Shown one piece after another: positions 48,504 to 57,563 of a stretch of DNA of 64,000 nt; position 1 is the first letter of the stretch, and each line of letters opens with the position of its first letter. Source of the DNA: Phaeocystidibacter luteus (GTDB lineage: Bacteria; Bacteroidota; Bacteroidia; Flavobacteriales; Schleiferiaceae); the NCBI RefSeq assembly GCF_008933115.1, contig NZ_WBVO01000012.1, positions 28,550 to 92,549 of the forward strand, written 5' to 3'. Under the pieces are notes generated by a model that did not search any database, had not been told where the DNA came from, and saw nothing but the letters and a program-made list of their open reading frames with translations. The position numbers were made by a program, and so were the translations under genes.

Positions 48504-50078
48504 CTAGTCTTTTTGCTTGTTGATACCCAGCTCTTCCGCGTGTTCTTCAATGTATTGAACTGCTTTCAGCGCATTGGCGATTCCGCCCGTGATACTCAAT
48601 TCGAGGAAGTCGGCATCCTCTGGAACCACAGCTGATTCTATCAGAACCATTTTTACCTGCGCTGCCGTAAGATTCGGATAGTACGAGCGAATAAGTCCCG
48701 CAATCCCTGTAACTACAGGAGCTGCCATACTTGTTCCGGAATTGAATCCGTAGGTGTTTACAGGTAAAGTGGAATAAATATCTTCTCCGGGAGCGAAGAG
48801 GTCGACGCTCATCTTGCCGTAGTTTGAGAAATCGGTTCCCAACATTTCTGGGTTACTCGAGTTTGCGCCTACTTCAATCCAGGTTTCGTTTTCAAGATTA
48901 TTGACCTCGAACGGTAAATGCGGATAGTTCTCGCCTTCGTCCAGATCACGATAGTCATTTCCCGCTGCATGAATCAGCAGAACGTCATGTTCACCGGCCC
49001 ATCTCGCCACCTCTTGCACCTGTTCAGCTTGGGGCGAGTAGTCTTTTCCAAAACTCATATTGATAACCTTCGCTCCATTGCGAACCGCATACTTAATGGC
49101 CATGGCCACGTCTTTATCGTATTCGTCTCCATCGGGAACAACGCGAAGAATCATAAGCTTTACGTTCGGAGCTACCCCATTAATGCCGATTCCGTTGTTT
49201 CTGGCCGCCCCAACAATTCCGGCTACGTGCGTTCCGTGATCGGAGCTTTGCCCCATCAAATCGGTATTCCCATAAATACTGTCGTTCCAATCGTATGGGT
49301 CGTCGCCAATGATTGAATCGCGAACACTCCATTCGGTATTCAGCGAATAATCGCGGTTCGATTCGAGGTATTCCGAATAGCCGTCAAGTTCCTCTTTCGT
49401 GAGTCCGTCTACCTCAAACGCGTAAAGCGAACGAGCGGCGATGCCAGCCTCACCCGAAGTTTTTCTCAGGCTGTTTAGGTCTTCTAAGGTGTAATCAGGA
49501 CCAAGGGTGTCGACAACCGTTTCGTAGAACTTCATGTATGAATCTTTGAGGCGGGTGACCATCATCAATTCAAACTTGTTCTCTGTGAATTGTCGGTTGT
49601 AATCTTTCTTCACCTTCACCCACATGTCGTAGGCTTCACGGTCGGCTTTCTGAATGGAATCCATATCGAGACCATCCCAGTCTCGCTGAAACTTCACATA
49701 AAGTCGAGTGAGCTCGAGGGTTTCACCGTCGATATTTCCATTTTCTCCACCTAAGAAGTTCCATCCGTGCACATCGTCGATGTATCCATTGCCATCGTCG
49801 TCGATTCCGTTGCCAGGAATCTCGTCTTCATTCACCCACAATTGCGACTTCAGGTCGGCATGTGTGGTATCGATTCCTGAATCCATAATGGCAATAATCA
49901 CTTCTTCCGATTCTCTTCCTTCGAGGAATTCGAGGGCTTGATCGGTGGCTACGCCGTATGGATTTTCTTCTGTGTACACGTGGTGCCATTCACGTCGAAT
50001 GGTGCTCTCCTCGTCTTGAGCGTACGCACAAAGTGCAAGCACAAAAGCGAGCACTACGCTTGTTGATTTTTTATTCAT
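48504..50078 (-). CDS. Secreted subtilisin-like (S8) serine protease
   Basis: 524 residues with a signal peptide (about 1-20). The catalytic triad is complete: Asp in IAIMDSGIDTTHADL (about 66), His in SSDHGTHVAGIVGAA (about 285), Ser in NSGTSMAAPVVTGIAGL (about 444). An insertion of ~200 residues lies between Asp and His, a known feature of Bacteroidota S8 enzymes. There is no T9SS tail, so it is probably periplasmic or anchored otherwise. The 3' neighbour is a lipoprotein; its 5' end overlaps the stop of the 175-residue gene by 8 nt. Confidence 0.92.
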   Translation of the reverse strand: MNKKSTSVVLAFVLALCAYAQDEESTIRREWHHVYTEENPYGVATDQALEFLEGRESEEVIIAIMDSGIDTTHADLKSQLWVNEDEIPGNGIDDDGNGYIDDVHGWNFLGGENGNIDGETLELTRLYVKFQRDWDGLDMDSIQKADREAYDMWVKVKKDYNRQFTENKFELMMVTRLKDSYMKFYETVVDTLGPDYTLEDLNSLRKTSGEAGIAARSLYAFEVDGLTKEELDGYSEYLESNRDYSLNTEWSVRDSIIGDDPYDWNDSIYGNTDLMGQSSDHGTHVAGIVGAARNNGIGINGVAPNVKLMILRVVPDGDEYDKDVAMAIKYAVRNGAKVINMSFGKDYSPQAEQVQEVARWAGEHDVLLIHAAGNDYRDLDEGENYPHLPFEVNNLENETWIEVGANSSNPEMLGTDFSNYGKMSVDLFAPGEDIYSTLPVNTYGFNSGTSMAAPVVTGIAGLIRSYYPNLTAAQVKMVLIESAVVPEDADFLELSITGGIANALKAVQYIEEHAEELGINKQKD

Positions 50079-50598
50079 TCGTTTGGGATTCGTCTAACCA
50101 GTTCTCTGGCATTTGATCCTTTAGCCATTCTATTAACGTCCCATCCTCCTTCATGTTTACAAGGGCATCCATTTCAGAAGTTTTGGGGAAGGCGCCGGAT
50201 TGATATAACTCTATCATCCAAAGAACTCCGTTGAGCTCAGAACTGTAGCTGTCTATTGGAACGGCAGGGTGGCTTCGAAGATAATACAATTTCCCAGCTA
50301 CGTGCTGAGTCATGAGTTCCTCATTGCTATCCGTGGCCTTAAAGAGGTATTCTCTCTGGGTTATAATGATGTACGGAACCCCCGTTATCCAATCGTCGAG
50401 AAACTTTACAGCCTCACTTCTACCGATGGGGTCTTCTTGTGGAGTCGTATGCTTCAGGTAGCTGATACAACTATCCACCATAGGCTCCATGGCGCGGTAT
50501 TCGGCACTGTCGGTAATTCGTCTCACCTCTGGCCAGCCTTGAGCGAAGCTCATCAAACTGAATAAAATTCCCGCCAGAAGTAAAATCGATTTACGCAT
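50071..50598 (-). CDS. Periplasmic protein of unknown function
   Basis: 175 residues with a signal peptide (MRKSILLLAGILFSLMSFAQ). The mature domain is mainly helical (AEYRAMEPMVDSCISYLKHT, EAVKFLDDWITGVPYIIITQ, MTQHVAGKLYYLRSHPAVPI). No family is recognised. It overlaps the decarboxylase gene upstream by 8 nt and the protease downstream by 8 nt, so all three are co-transcribed. No functional tie is evident. Confidence 0.7.
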   Translation of the reverse strand: MRKSILLLAGILFSLMSFAQGWPEVRRITDSAEYRAMEPMVDSCISYLKHTTPQEDPIGRSEAVKFLDDWITGVPYIIITQREYLFKATDSNEELMTQHVAGKLYYLRSHPAVPIDSYSSELNGVLWMIELYQSGAFPKTSEMDALVNMKEDGTLIEWLKDQMPENWLDESQTNE

Positions 50599-51844
50599 TT
50601 AAATGTTTTTCTAATTCCTCCACGAAAGGTACCATATCGTCCACATTCACGTGGTCCATAATTACAACCTTATACCAATCTGCATTTCCCTCATGCGAAT
50701 CTGGTACCAATCCGTACTTCTCAACGAGATTTTTTGGCACTTGTGATGAACGCATGGTTACAATGTTGCTTCCTGGATAGCGGAAGAAATCGACCTTCAA
50801 TCCATTCAATTGCTCTTCGAGCCAATCGGCGCGATAAGACAAAAGGTGGATTTTTTCGAACCAACCGTTCGGGCCATAGGTCTGCAGAATCATCCATACT
50901 GAAATGGCATTTGCACCAGACCGTGAGCCGCTTAAGGTGGCATCCAGGCCTGCTACGTATTGTGCTTCACCTGTGGTAGCATACGGGATAAGGCCCTTTC
51001 TGGAAAGATAGATTCCTGTTCCATACGGAGCCTGAACCATCTTGTGCGCGTCGAGTGTGATACTGCTAACATCCGGATTGGCGAATGACCAGCGGTCGTC
51101 TTCCGAAACAAATGGGAATACGAAGCCGCCATAAGCGCCATCTAAATGAAGCTTGAAGGGAAGGTTCGCTTTCTTCAAGGCATTGACATATGTGTCGGGA
51201 TTGTCGGCCGATCCAAACATCGTGGTCATCATATTGGCCACAACCGCCACGGCCTTAATGCCCGTGGCTTTCATGTCTTCAATAGTTTTCTCCAGTGCCT
51301 GTTCGTTTATCGTGCGATCCTCATCGTTTACAGCCGCTACAAAGTGCGGCATTTGAAGCAAGTTGGCCGCTTTAAACATGGAGTAATGCGAATCTTCACT
51401 GAAAAGGATTCCAACTTCATTGGCGCTTAGGTTCAATTCCGACATGAAGTAGTTTCGGAATACCCAAATAGCTTGAATGTTGGCCTCTGTGCCACCAGCC
51501 GCTACATAGCCGTCTTGCTGGTCCCGTTCGCCCTTCAAGATATCTTCCGCGCAAAGCTCGATGAGTTGCTTTTCGATTTCCTGAGTTCCCGCGAAGAAAG
51601 GTTCGGAATCGCCCATAGTGTGACATCCAATGTGATTTGGATTCATGAGGAGGGTAGACAGGAACGGAGCGTCTTTCAGGAGCATTGGGTTGTTGTAGAA
51701 CACGCGCTCGTCGAGATGCGAGGCGGGCACACCCAGTGCTTTTCTCTTTCGGTAATCTATATTCTGATCGAGCGCTTTAAATACGTGCTCGGTGATTTCC
51801 TCGTGTGTGAGTTTACGCCAATGGCGGTGTTTGCGAGTAGTCAT
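50591..51844 (-). CDS. Group II PLP-dependent amino acid decarboxylase
   Basis: 417 residues. The PLP lysine is in TLDAHKMVQAPYGTGIYL (about 265-282); the stacking His in FSEDSHYSMFKAANLLQM; YVAAGGTEANIQAIWVFRN gives the cofactor phosphate site; FKLHLDGAYGGFVFPF completes the fold. The length and blocks match the histidine/aspartate/tyrosine decarboxylases related to MfnA. Substrate not assignable; histidine or aspartate decarboxylase are both possible. The promoter box TACCTTTG lies about 20 nt upstream. Confidence 0.85.
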   Translation of the reverse strand: MTTRKHRHWRKLTHEEITEHVFKALDQNIDYRKRKALGVPASHLDERVFYNNPMLLKDAPFLSTLLMNPNHIGCHTMGDSEPFFAGTQEIEKQLIELCAEDILKGERDQQDGYVAAGGTEANIQAIWVFRNYFMSELNLSANEVGILFSEDSHYSMFKAANLLQMPHFVAAVNDEDRTINEQALEKTIEDMKATGIKAVAVVANMMTTMFGSADNPDTYVNALKKANLPFKLHLDGAYGGFVFPFVSEDDRWSFANPDVSSITLDAHKMVQAPYGTGIYLSRKGLIPYATTGEAQYVAGLDATLSGSRSGANAISVWMILQTYGPNGWFEKIHLLSYRADWLEEQLNGLKVDFFRYPGSNIVTMRSSQVPKNLVEKYGLVPDSHEGNADWYKVVIMDHVNVDDMVPFVEELEKHLNA

Positions 51845-51864
51845 TTCCTATGCTTTTGCGGGCA

Positions 51865-51872
51865 CAAAGGTA
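51865..51872 (-). promoter_or_regulatory. -7 element of the decarboxylase operon
   Basis: The minus strand reads TACCTTTG, an exact TAnnTTTG match, with 20 nt between it and the ATG at 51844. Confidence 0.6.
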
Positions 51873-51907
51873 CAACCAATCCATTGCTGGAAACCTGACA
51901 AAAGTCT

Positions 51908-52630
51908 TCAATTCACCAAGGCCCAGCCGAGAAGTCCGATGGCAAAACCCAAAATGGAACCCAGCGGGGCAACGTACGAGTTCTTGAATTTTGCTGCAGG
52001 GGCTATGTCGCGGAAAATCAAATAGGTGATGCCACCACCTGAAAAGGTCATCAAGAAGCCCAGAACTGTTTCGCTTTCGGCCAACACGCTGGCGCCCAAG
52101 CCGGCACAAATAGGTCCCACAAAGCTCATGGATAGAAAGAGGAGGGTGGTTCGCAAATAGGGTGTTTTCGTGCTCTTCTCAGGCGGAAACTCTGCGAAAG
52201 CATTATATCCTTCAGGTAAATTTTGAATAAACATGATGAAGGCGAGAAGCACGGCCTGTGCCTGATCTTTCAGGAAGATGGCGCCAAGTGCAATAGCTTC
52301 GGGAACGAAATCGCTCAACATCGCCACAATTTGTGGTCCAGCTCCCTTACTCTTGCTCAGGAAATAATCTATACCTGCAAAGGCGGTACCGCCGAGCACG
52401 AAGGAAAGGACCCCGACATATTGATTCTGATTTTCCATTCCGTCGGGCACGAGAACCAGTGCCACAGCTGAAAGGAGGGCCCCACCCCCAATGGCGGTCA
52501 TCAAATGATTAAAAAAGGTGCGCTCTCTTCCAAGTCTCTTTCTCAAGAATATGAAGAGCAGCGCACCGAGTGGAATACTTATTCCTCCTCCCCATGCGAG
52601 CAGAGCGGCGTAAATCCAATCGTTTTGCAT
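51908..52630 (-). CDS. ZIP-family metal transporter
   Basis: 240 residues with about eight membrane helices. Helix 4/5 metal-site motifs: SDFVPEAIALGAIFLKD and the conserved FIQNLPEGYNAFAEFP, in which the Asn, Pro, Glu and Gly of the ZIP HNxPEG-type signature are present (IQNLPEGYN). Members move Zn2+ or Fe2+ into the cytosol. The histidine normally ahead of the Asn is Gln here. Substrate not assignable. It stands apart from the small membrane protein that precedes it by 30 nt. Confidence 0.85.
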   Translation of the reverse strand: MQNDWIYAALLAWGGGISIPLGALLFIFLRKRLGRERTFFNHLMTAIGGGALLSAVALVLVPDGMENQNQYVGVLSFVLGGTAFAGIDYFLSKSKGAGPQIVAMLSDFVPEAIALGAIFLKDQAQAVLLAFIMFIQNLPEGYNAFAEFPPEKSTKTPYLRTTLLFLSMSFVGPICAGLGASVLAESETVLGFLMTFSGGGITYLIFRDIAPAAKFKNSYVAPLGSILGFAIGLLGWALVN

Positions 52631-52660
52631 GGAGTCAAGTTACGGAACGTACAATATGTA

Positions 52661-52870
52661 TCAAGCGGTCTTCTTCCGATAGGTAGAAATTTTAAAGGGT
52701 AAATAAAGTGGGCAGAAGCGAACCATAGAGGTGACGAGGAAAATCGCCGCAAGCACAAGTGCAATGATGGCCCATCCGCCCGTGATGTAATCCGTGAATA
52801 CCAATACTGCCAATCCAATGGCAAGTAGTACGCGTATCCATCTATCTAAATGTGACATGTTCGTTTTCAT
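52661..52870 (-). CDS. DUF2892-type small membrane protein
   Basis: 69 residues from the ATG at 52870 (the frame extends to 52897). Pattern of the DUF2892 / YgaP-type membrane hairpin: MSHLDRWIRVLLAIGLAVL, two helices, then FCPLYLPFKIST at the end. The function of this family is unknown; it is often fused to or near rhodanese domains, which are not seen here. Confidence 0.8.
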   Translation of the reverse strand: MKTNMSHLDRWIRVLLAIGLAVLVFTDYITGGWAIIALVLAAIFLVTSMVRFCPLYLPFKISTYRKKTA

Positions 52871-52941
52871 GGCCTGAAGTATTAGTGGTCTGTTCAATTA
52901 CTACACTAAAGTTCAGGAAACTCCATAGTTCAAACTATGAC

Positions 52942-53595
52942 TTACGTCACACTTCTGCGCATTTTGAAATTCACTCTCGTAAGTGCCAATGTGCCAATTA
53001 CCGTCGGTAGTAGCCATAAGAAAACTTGAAGCTGCGAGATGTCGTACCCCATTCCGTGCAGCACTCTGCCCGCACCTGTGGTTAAGAATGCCGTGTACGC
53101 CGCAATGAGTGCTCCGCCCATTTCATTCAAGTGTAGAATAACTGGATTCGGTTTGATCGTTCCTCGGTAAATTCTGTAATCTCTGCGCGACATTGAAACG
53201 AGCAATGCACCAAAAATGATAGGGACAATTCCCATGGTGTTAGAATGCAACGCCAGTGCGGTGACCCCGATGTAAAGGAGTGCTGCCGAACCTGCCCAAC
53301 CGAAGATGGACATCCCCAAACGGGCATTCCGATTCATTCCTCTAAAAGCCCTACTGCCTGTAATCACCATATGAAGGGTAAAGATGGATACCGCTAGCAG
53401 GAACATGTTATAGCGCATAGCAGATAAGATGAATCCCGAAATCGCCACGGCATACATGCAGTAAGTGAAAATTCCTCCGAAGAGGGAATGGAATCCTCTG
53501 CGCTTTCGAAGCAATCCGGCAATTGTGCCTGACAGCAGTGCCACCGTGCCTGTGAGGATGTGCGTGAACAGTAGTGTTGCGTGTAGTGTTTCCAT
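52942..53595 (-). CDS. Polytopic membrane protein (DUF2306-like)
   Basis: 217 residues with about six or seven hydrophobic helices, opening METLHATLLFTHILTGTVAL. The His in FTHILTG, the KRRGFHSLFGGIFTY segment and the HLNEMGGALIAAYTAFL block resemble the uncharacterised DUF2306-type membrane proteins. Function unknown. It is divergent from the propeller-protein gene at 53694, with ~100 nt between. Confidence 0.65.
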   Translation of the reverse strand: METLHATLLFTHILTGTVALLSGTIAGLLRKRRGFHSLFGGIFTYCMYAVAISGFILSAMRYNMFLLAVSIFTLHMVITGSRAFRGMNRNARLGMSIFGWAGSAALLYIGVTALALHSNTMGIVPIIFGALLVSMSRRDYRIYRGTIKPNPVILHLNEMGGALIAAYTAFLTTGAGRVLHGMGYDISQLQVFLWLLPTVIGTLALTRVNFKMRRSVT

Positions 53596-53693
53596 GGTTC
53601 AGCTGTTTGAATTCGAAGCTATAGCAACCATGAGCAAGTCGAAACGAATTCATATTGCTATTTTCACGGTTCACACTTCAAAACTCACGATTC

Positions 53694-56600
53694 ATGAAAA
53701 AGGCCCTACTATCCTTGGCGAGTTTTATGATTTGCGCCCTTTCTTGGGGACAATCTTTCGACCCTGAGGCCATCGAATCCATGACCTTTAGAAACGTCGG
53801 TCCCGCTGGGATGTCTGGACGCGTTACCACAATCGATTTCGATCGGTTCACTCATACCTACTACGTTGGGTCTGCCTCGGGCGGACTCTGGAAAACCGAA
53901 AATGAAGGTCAGACCTGGACCCCCATTTTTGAAAATGAAATGACATCGTCTATCGGCGCAGTGGCCGTAGATCCAAATAATCCAGATGTGATCTGGGTGG
54001 GGACAGGCGAGGGCAATCCTCGAAATTCTCAGAACTCGGGATATGGAATGTATAAGTCCATCGATGGAGGAGAAACCTGGATGCATCTTGGTCTTGAAGA
54101 TACCCGGAACATCCACCGTGTAATAGTAGACCCTTCTAACTCAGATGTGGTTTATGTTGCCGCTATTGGTGTGGCTTGGGGCGATACCGAAGCTCGCGGT
54201 GTTTACCGAACTAAAGATGGCGGTGAAACGTGGGAGAAGATTCTGTACAACAACAATAGAACCGGCGCGGCCGACCTCGTGATGGACCCCCGCAACCCAA
54301 ACAAGCTTATCGTTGCCATGTGGGAATACCGCCGTTGGCCATGGGAGTTTAAGTCGGGTGGCGAAGGCTCTGGAATTTATGTGACTTTCGACGGTGGTGA
54401 TAGTTGGACGAAGCGTACCGATGAAGACGGGCTTCCTAAAGGGAACCTGGGACGCTGCGGTTTGGCAATTGCGGCAAGCAATCCTGAAATCGTGTATGCC
54501 CTAGTGGAAGCAAAAGATAAAAACGCGCTTTATCGCTCTGAGGATGGTGGCGCTAATTGGTCGAGGATAAGTGACGACGACGACATCGGTAACCGACCTT
54601 TTTATTACTCGGATATCTATGTAGACCCACAGCGCCCAAATCGAATTTACTCGCTTTGGTCGGTACTTACGCGAAGCGATGATGGCGGTAGAACGTGGAG
54701 AAACATTGGGCCATATTCATTCATTCACCCAGATCACCATGCTTTTTGGATTGACCCTCAAAATCCGGATCATGTTATTGATGGAAACGACGGTGGATTG
54801 AACATTTCTTACGACGGTGGAATCACGTGGCGATTCATCGATAACCTGCCACTCGCACAGTTCTACCACATCAGTGTAGACAATCAGATTCCTTACAATA
54901 TCTACGGCGGAATGCAGGACAATGGCTCTTGGGTTGGTCCGGCGTATACATGGCGCTCTGGCGGAATCCGCAACGACCTGTGGGAAGAGGTGGCCTTCGG
55001 CGATGGATTCGATGTAGTGCCGCATCCAACGGATGACAATATCCTCTACGCGATGTCGCAAGAGGGTTTCGTTTCAAGAATTGATAGAGAAACGGGCTAT
55101 GGAAAGTTGATTCGTCCGGTTCATCCAGACGGTGACGATTTGCGATTCAATTGGAATGCCGCAATCGCTCAAGATCCGTTTGATCCGAATACCATTTACT
55201 TCGGTTCTCAGTACGTGCACAAGTCCACCGACATGGGCGATACCTGGGAAATCATTTCAGAAGACCTTACCACCAATGACCCCGAGCATCAGAAGGCAGG
55301 ACAGAGTGGTGGATTGACCTACGACGTTACAGGTGCGGAGAATTACACGACCATTCTCGCCATTTCGCCAAGTTCGGTTGAAGCCGACAAAGGCGTGATT
55401 TGGGCGAGTACGGATGATGGGAAGCTACACATTACGAGAGATGGCGGTGCAACTTGGACGGATGTTACGAAAGCCCTGAAGGGTATGCCGGAGGGAGCTT
55501 GGATTCCGCAGGTTGTAGTTGATGTGGATATGGAAGGCGCTGCTTGGATTGTGGTGAATGATTACCGCAGAAACAACTGGGAGCCTTATCTCTTCAGAAC
55601 TACGGATTACGGAAAGTCATTCAAGCGTGTAGTTACAAATGAAAATGTGCATGGCTATGTTTTGAGTGTGGCTCCTGTACCAAACAATGAAAACCTTGTG
55701 TTCTTGGGGACGGAAAACGGACTGTACTATTCACTCGACAATGCTGAAACTTGGATGAAGTGGGGTGATGACTTGCCGACGATGCCAATTGCTGACATGG
55801 CCATACAGGAGCGCGAGCACGACTTGGTGCTTGGAACCTTTGGTCGTTCAGCGTGGGTGTTAGATGATATCCGTCCGCTTGAGGCACTTGCGGCCGACCA
55901 AAATGCGGTATTGACAAATCCGCTTACGGCATTTGAGGCGCCAGAAGGCATTCGCGCAATTTACCGTCAGGCTCAGGGCAAGCGCTTTGGAGCTTCGGCG
56001 ACTTACTCCGGCGACAACCGCTGGGGAGGAGCGCGATTCTCTTATTGGATAAATAAGGATACGGCGGATGAGAACTTCAAGGAGAAGGAAATCCATTGGG
56101 ACATCACAGACGCGTCTGGCGATACGATTCGTCACATTCAAAGAAAATATGAGGAAGGCTTGAATCGGGTTTCTTGGGATATGATGGAGAAGGGCGTTCG
56201 TATGCCGAGCATGAGCGAACCACGTCCGGGTAGTGAAGATTCCGATCCTGGATCTATTCCGGTATTGCCGGGAACGTATACGGTTCATGTGCGAATTGGG
56301 GAGCATTCGTCATCAACCATGGTTGAGGTTCAGCAAGATCCGAGGCTTCAATTCCCAATGTCGGAATTGGAAGAGAACTATGCTTACCAAAAAGAGCTGT
56401 TGCCGTATATCGATGCAGTTGCGCAGATCAGTACTAATTTGAGAAAGGCCAAGCGTTCGATTGATTTGGTAGAGAAGATTTTGGAAGTAGAGATGGAAGG
56501 CTTAGAAGAAGGGGATACTACCTTCAAGCCGGTGAAGACGCAAATCAAGGCGGTAAAAGACTCTTTGGAGCAGGTTCGCATGTCCATTTTCGGCAAGGAG

Positions 56601-56855
56601 AATGTGGAAGGATATTATGAACAGCCGGAAATCTGGTCGTCGGTAATGGGCTCGTTGGGCTATTACAACTGGACAAATCGGGGTCGAGTTACGGCGAACA
56701 CCCGAGCGCTTGAGGCTAAGTTCAAGCGGGAGACGGAGAAAGTGATTGAAATGGCCAACGAATTCTTTGAAGAGGATTGGTCGGCATTCGAGACCTTCAT
56801 CGAAGAGCAGAACTACTCGATTTTTGGTGAGATGGGGGAGATGGGGGTTCAGTAG
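53694..56855 (+). CDS. Secreted VPS10/BNR beta-propeller protein
   Basis: 1053 residues from the ATG at 53694 (the frame opens at 53655). Signal peptide MKKALLSLASFMICALSWGQ. Residues ~30-720 are BNR/sortilin-type propeller blades with repeated [ST]xDGGxxW Asp-box motifs (SIDGGETWMHLG, TKDGGETWEKI, SEDGGANWSRI, SDDGGRTWRNIG, TRDGGATWTDV). A C-terminal ~300-residue part contains a long helical segment. This glycosyl-hydrolase-like / VPS10 family is very common in Bacteroidota, and its function is unproven. No T9SS tail. Confidence 0.88.
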   Translation: MKKALLSLASFMICALSWGQSFDPEAIESMTFRNVGPAGMSGRVTTIDFDRFTHTYYVGSASGGLWKTENEGQTWTPIFENEMTSSIGAVAVDPNNPDVIWVGTGEGNPRNSQNSGYGMYKSIDGGETWMHLGLEDTRNIHRVIVDPSNSDVVYVAAIGVAWGDTEARGVYRTKDGGETWEKILYNNNRTGAADLVMDPRNPNKLIVAMWEYRRWPWEFKSGGEGSGIYVTFDGGDSWTKRTDEDGLPKGNLGRCGLAIAASNPEIVYALVEAKDKNALYRSEDGGANWSRISDDDDIGNRPFYYSDIYVDPQRPNRIYSLWSVLTRSDDGGRTWRNIGPYSFIHPDHHAFWIDPQNPDHVIDGNDGGLNISYDGGITWRFIDNLPLAQFYHISVDNQIPYNIYGGMQDNGSWVGPAYTWRSGGIRNDLWEEVAFGDGFDVVPHPTDDNILYAMSQEGFVSRIDRETGYGKLIRPVHPDGDDLRFNWNAAIAQDPFDPNTIYFGSQYVHKSTDMGDTWEIISEDLTTNDPEHQKAGQSGGLTYDVTGAENYTTILAISPSSVEADKGVIWASTDDGKLHITRDGGATWTDVTKALKGMPEGAWIPQVVVDVDMEGAAWIVVNDYRRNNWEPYLFRTTDYGKSFKRVVTNENVHGYVLSVAPVPNNENLVFLGTENGLYYSLDNAETWMKWGDDLPTMPIADMAIQEREHDLVLGTFGRSAWVLDDIRPLEALAADQNAVLTNPLTAFEAPEGIRAIYRQAQGKRFGASATYSGDNRWGGARFSYWINKDTADENFKEKEIHWDITDASGDTIRHIQRKYEEGLNRVSWDMMEKGVRMPSMSEPRPGSEDSDPGSIPVLPGTYTVHVRIGEHSSSTMVEVQQDPRLQFPMSELEENYAYQKELLPYIDAVAQISTNLRKAKRSIDLVEKILEVEMEGLEEGDTTFKPVKTQIKAVKDSLEQVRMSIFGKENVEGYYEQPEIWSSVMGSLGYYNWTNRGRVTANTRALEAKFKRETEKVIEMANEFFEEDWSAFETFIEEQNYSIFGEMGEMGVQ

Positions 56856-56942
56856 GTAAGAGCGAATAGAATGTGGGTTGGTGATGTCATTTTCCGAAAT
56901 CTGAAAAGATATCCCCTGCCCGAATTAGCATGATTTGCCAGT

Positions 56943-57236
56943 ATGTCTGATTTTAATGAATCGAACAGCACACTTGCGAGTTCTGTAGAGGACGTCTTGA
57001 GCCATACCAAATGGAGCACTCGTTTTTTTGAGCAGGGAGATTTTGGCTCACTTAAGCAGTATGAGTTTTCGCATAATCGTCTTGAAGGCTGTGTGGATCT
57101 ATGGGGTCAAGGATGGTTTGGGATTACGATTCGGGATAGTGCGAATGAGAGCACATTGATGAACATCTTAATTAGTCCTGAAGAGCAAGATGAAATTGAC
57201 CCTTCCTTAGAGAAGCTAAAAAATTTCATAGCATGA
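56943..57236 (+). CDS. Small immunity-like protein coupled to Imm27
   Basis: 97 acidic residues, no signal peptide. Segments SHTKWSTRFFEQGDFGSL and RLEGCVDLWGQGWFGITIRD suggest a small alpha/beta fold. The size, acidity and the overlap with an Imm27 gene (ATGA, 57233-57236) are typical of polymorphic-toxin immunity genes. No specific Imm family is recognised. No toxin gene lies upstream: the neighbour is the propeller protein. Confidence 0.6.
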   Translation: MSDFNESNSTLASSVEDVLSHTKWSTRFFEQGDFGSLKQYEFSHNRLEGCVDLWGQGWFGITIRDSANESTLMNILISPEEQDEIDPSLEKLKNFIA

Positions 57237-57508
57237 AGCTACGGCCGGAAGAGGAATTGTTGTCTGGTGGTTGGGAGAACGCACATTTTGGCATTCAGGC
57301 CGATGCGACTCAGAAAAGGATTGACTTTTTGGTAGCCAATCATCTTGAGAAACTGGAAGAAGCATGCAGTGATTGGGGATCTGTCTGCCGGGACCCAGAA
57401 GATGGACGAATCTGGAAATTGTCTTATCCAAATAGTGAGCTTCATGGCGGCGGCCCTGCCGAGCTAAGATGTTTGGGTAATATGACTCATCCAAATGGTG
57501 ATGATTAA
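57233..57508 (+). CDS. Imm27-family immunity protein
   Basis: 91 residues matching Imm27: LRPEEELLSGGWEN at the start, DATQKRIDFLVANHLEKLEE, and the C-terminal block DPEDGRIWKLSYPNSELHGG followed by GPAELRCL. The family protects against polymorphic toxins, often RNase or DNase ends of Rhs/T6SS proteins. Here the immunity gene is an orphan: no toxin or secretion gene is close by. Orphan copies are generally thought to protect against toxins of neighbouring cells (inference). It follows the partner gene with a 4-nt overlap. Confidence 0.85.
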   Translation: MKLRPEEELLSGGWENAHFGIQADATQKRIDFLVANHLEKLEEACSDWGSVCRDPEDGRIWKLSYPNSELHGGGPAELRCLGNMTHPNGDD

Positions 57509-57525
57509 AAAGCACTCGGGATGTT

Positions 57526-57560
57526 CAAAAAAAAATGGGATCCTCACATGTCCGCATTTT
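57526..57560. terminator. Probable terminator between the Imm27 and fic genes
   Basis: An A-run followed by ATGGGATCC, a short loop and TCCGCAT ending in a T-run can form an imperfect hairpin with A on one side and T on the other, serving both convergent genes. Confidence 0.5.
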
Positions 57561-57563
57561 TTT

